This document shows, in pieces, positions 4,439 through 5,822 of a stretch of DNA of 5,822 bases (positions within the stretch are counted from its first letter, which is position 1; each line of letters starts with the position of its first letter). The stretch comes from Bacillota bacterium. Lineage in GTDB: Bacteria > Bacillota > Clostridia > Acetivibrionales > DSM-1351. The notes beneath the pieces were generated by a model. It did no database searches and was not told the DNA's origin. It worked only from the letters and a program-made list of their open reading frames with translations. Made by a program: the position numbers and the translations under genes. Where the stretch lies: positions 1 through 5,822 of the forward strand of contig JAFABO010000180.1 in the NCBI GenBank assembly GCA_023426005.1, in the 5' to 3' direction.

Positions 4439-5822
4439 ATGAAAAAATTTGTACTAATATTTTGCATCACAATGGTTCTAAATCTTGCAGGCGTTCCGGC
4501 ACATGCGGAAACGGCCGGAGCCGTACAAAAGGACAATCTCTTTCCGGTCAGGTACATATGTGAAAGCCTGGGAGCAAAGATTTCGTGGAACGCACAGCAA
4601 AAAACAGTTATCGTAAACTATCAAAATAAAAGTCTGGAGCTGAAAATTGGCAGTAATACAATAATATCAAACGGAAAGCAAAAAAGTTTAGAAAGTGAAA
4701 TAAGTATTTCGGGAGGCAGAACTCTCCTGCCGGTAAGCGTGCTTAACAATGAACTTGGGCTGGGGCTGTCGGAACAGGACTGCCTGAACATAGTAGGAAG
4801 AAAGTTTATGGGCCTGCTTGGAGACAAAAACTATGAGGAAGCTGATGCACTGCTAAGCCGGATATTTTCAAACTATCTGACGGCAGGCGGTATGGAGTAC
4901 CTGGCGGAAGGTATTCCCGAGCTGCAGCCGGGTGGCGGAAGTGCAGAGTATTGGCAGGATTCCTTACATCAGATCATCGGGATACCTCTCAAGGATAGAC
5001 AAAATACATATTATACTATCAGGTTTGATCATGAGGGAAAAATTGACGAACTTGGAATTTGGGGACAGCAGCCTGAAGCTGCACCGGCACCCGAGTACGC
5101 TTCAGCAGAAAGCTTTACCGAGACAGAGGTAGTCATTGGTACCGGTGCATGGAAACTGTCCGGCACATTGACTACGCCGAAGGGAAACGGGCCGTTTCCG
5201 GCAGTCATACTTGTTCATGACTCGGGAGTACTTGACAGGGATGAAACGACGGGATATGTAAAGCCCTTCAGAGATCTTGCATATGGCCTTGCTTCAAAGA
5301 ATATAGCTGTTTTGAGATACGATAAGAGAACTTTGATCCATAGTTCCAAACTTAAGCTCATTGGAAATATTACCTTGAATGAAGAAACCGAGCAGGATGC
5401 ATATGCGGCTGCCGAATTCCTCAAAACGTCAGCGGGGATAGATAATTCCCGCATCATCATGCTTGGACACAGCCTGGGAGGATATGCAGTACCCAGAATA
5501 TTGGCGACGGGCGGAGACACTTTTAAGGCAGGGATAATTATGAACGGTTTTACAAGACCGCAGTATGAGCTTATACCTGAATATCTTGGATATCTTGAGG
5601 GAAAGGGGCTGGCAAGTGCCGGCCAGCTGGAATATGTAAAAGCTCAGGCGGACCTACTGTCCTCGCCTGCTTTCAATTTCAAAAGCCCGCCTGAGAGCTA
5701 TACTATGGGCAATTTGCATTATTACAGTTATATGAAGGATTATGATGTTATGGACCAGGCCGGAAAAATTAATAAGCCTGTGCTTGTCATGCAGGGTCAA
5801 AGGGATTTTATTGTCAGTACCG
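4439..5822 (+). CDS. Secreted alpha/beta hydrolase with stalk and DUF3887-like domains (3' end missing)
   Basis: An open frame of 461 complete codons that runs off the window. The start is set by CGGAG ending 6 nt before ATG 4439. Residues 1-23 form a clear signal peptide (KKF, hydrophobic core, then VPAHA with probable cleavage before ETAG). Residues about 31-117 resemble the copper-amine-oxidase N-terminal-like domain (LFPVRYICESLGAKISW, later GGRTLLPVSVL), a binding/stalk module in clostridial surface proteins, not an oxidase. Residues about 118-210 resemble DUF3887 (KFMGLLGDKNYEEADALL). From about 232 comes an alpha/beta hydrolase: LVHDSG (258-263) in the oxyanion-loop position, DRDET (266-270), VLRYDKRT, the nucleophile elbow GHSLGG with Ser345, and QGQRD with likely catalytic Asp456. 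The catalytic His is expected beyond the window. It probably cleaves an ester or peptide-type substrate outside the membrane; the substrate is unknown. A separate promoter is likely, since a terminator follows fur. Confidence 0.88.
   Translation, partial: MKKFVLIFCITMVLNLAGVPAHAETAGAVQKDNLFPVRYICESLGAKISWNAQQKTVIVNYQNKSLELKIGSNTIISNGKQKSLESEISISGGRTLLPVSVLNNELGLGLSEQDCLNIVGRKFMGLLGDKNYEEADALLSRIFSNYLTAGGMEYLAEGIPELQPGGGSAEYWQDSLHQIIGIPLKDRQNTYYTIRFDHEGKIDELGIWGQQPEAAPAPEYASAESFTETEVVIGTGAWKLSGTLTTPKGNGPFPAVILVHDSGVLDRDETTGYVKPFRDLAYGLASKNIAVLRYDKRTLIHSSKLKLIGNITLNEETEQDAYAAAEFLKTSAGIDNSRIIMLGHSLGGYAVPRILATGGDTFKAGIIMNGFTRPQYELIPEYLGYLEGKGLASAGQLEYVKAQADLLSSPAFNFKSPPESYTMGNLHYYSYMKDYDVMDQAGKINKPVLVMQGQRDFIVST

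Noticed and set aside
4932..5132. Plus-strand 66-codon open frame in another frame
   Set aside because: It falls within the hydrolase coding frame, which is open from 4439 to the window end and carries recognised domains.
5215..5520. Minus-strand open frame of 101 codons opposite the hydrolase
   Set aside because: The plus frame shows continuous domain structure with the GHSLGG elbow; the antisense product has none.
1..5822. Mobile element, CRISPR array, tRNA/rRNA, toxin-antitoxin or defence system
   Set aside because: I saw no transposase or integrase motifs, repeat-spacer pattern, tRNA-like cloverleaf or toxin/antitoxin pair on either strand. The gene content is housekeeping plus one secreted enzyme.

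Overview
The window reads as a moderately AT-rich chromosomal segment of a Gram-positive anaerobe of the class Clostridia. Supporting points are a YerC-type TrpR-like regulator, a 910-residue SecA with a C-terminal Cys zinc motif, a Bacillus/Clostridium-type Fur, and a secreted hydrolase carrying the copper-amine-oxidase-N-like stalk domain common in clostridia. A cellulolytic Ruminiclostridium-like host is my impression only; nothing in the window proves it. All real genes lie on the + strand.

Layout. Positions 6-317 encode the YerC/TrpR-like DNA-binding protein. After a 9-nt gap, 327-731 encode an unrecognised 134-residue protein with two hydrophobic segments; the two genes look like the end of one operon. 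A possible intrinsic terminator (768-809) follows. The rest of the 223-nt gap is an AT-rich putative promoter with two ATTTAAAT palindromes, then a short structured leader with two small hairpins directly against a very strong ribosome binding site. SecA (955-3687) follows, complete and with all motor motifs intact.

Forty-nine nt after secA, a Fur-family metalloregulator starts, most likely at the TTG at 3737; it is probably co-transcribed with secA. A good intrinsic terminator (4237-4279) closes this unit. The rest of the 258-nt gap (4181-4438) is AT-rich and holds putative -10 elements interleaved with three copies of a 6-bp half-site (AATGTA/TACATT), a plausible operator. The last gene (4439 to the window end, incomplete) encodes an exported three-part protein: signal peptide, copper-amine-oxidase-N-like domain, DUF3887-like domain, and an alpha/beta hydrolase with a GHSLGG nucleophile elbow.

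How the genes relate: SecA is the motor for Sec-dependent export and would export the hydrolase and perhaps the small protein. Fur probably responds to iron. No functional link between SecA and Fur is evident beyond co-orientation. I see no mobile element, CRISPR array, RNA gene or defence system, and this is mostly ordinary housekeeping DNA. The points most worth a second look are the secA leader, the half-site array ahead of the hydrolase, and the unrecognised small membrane protein.
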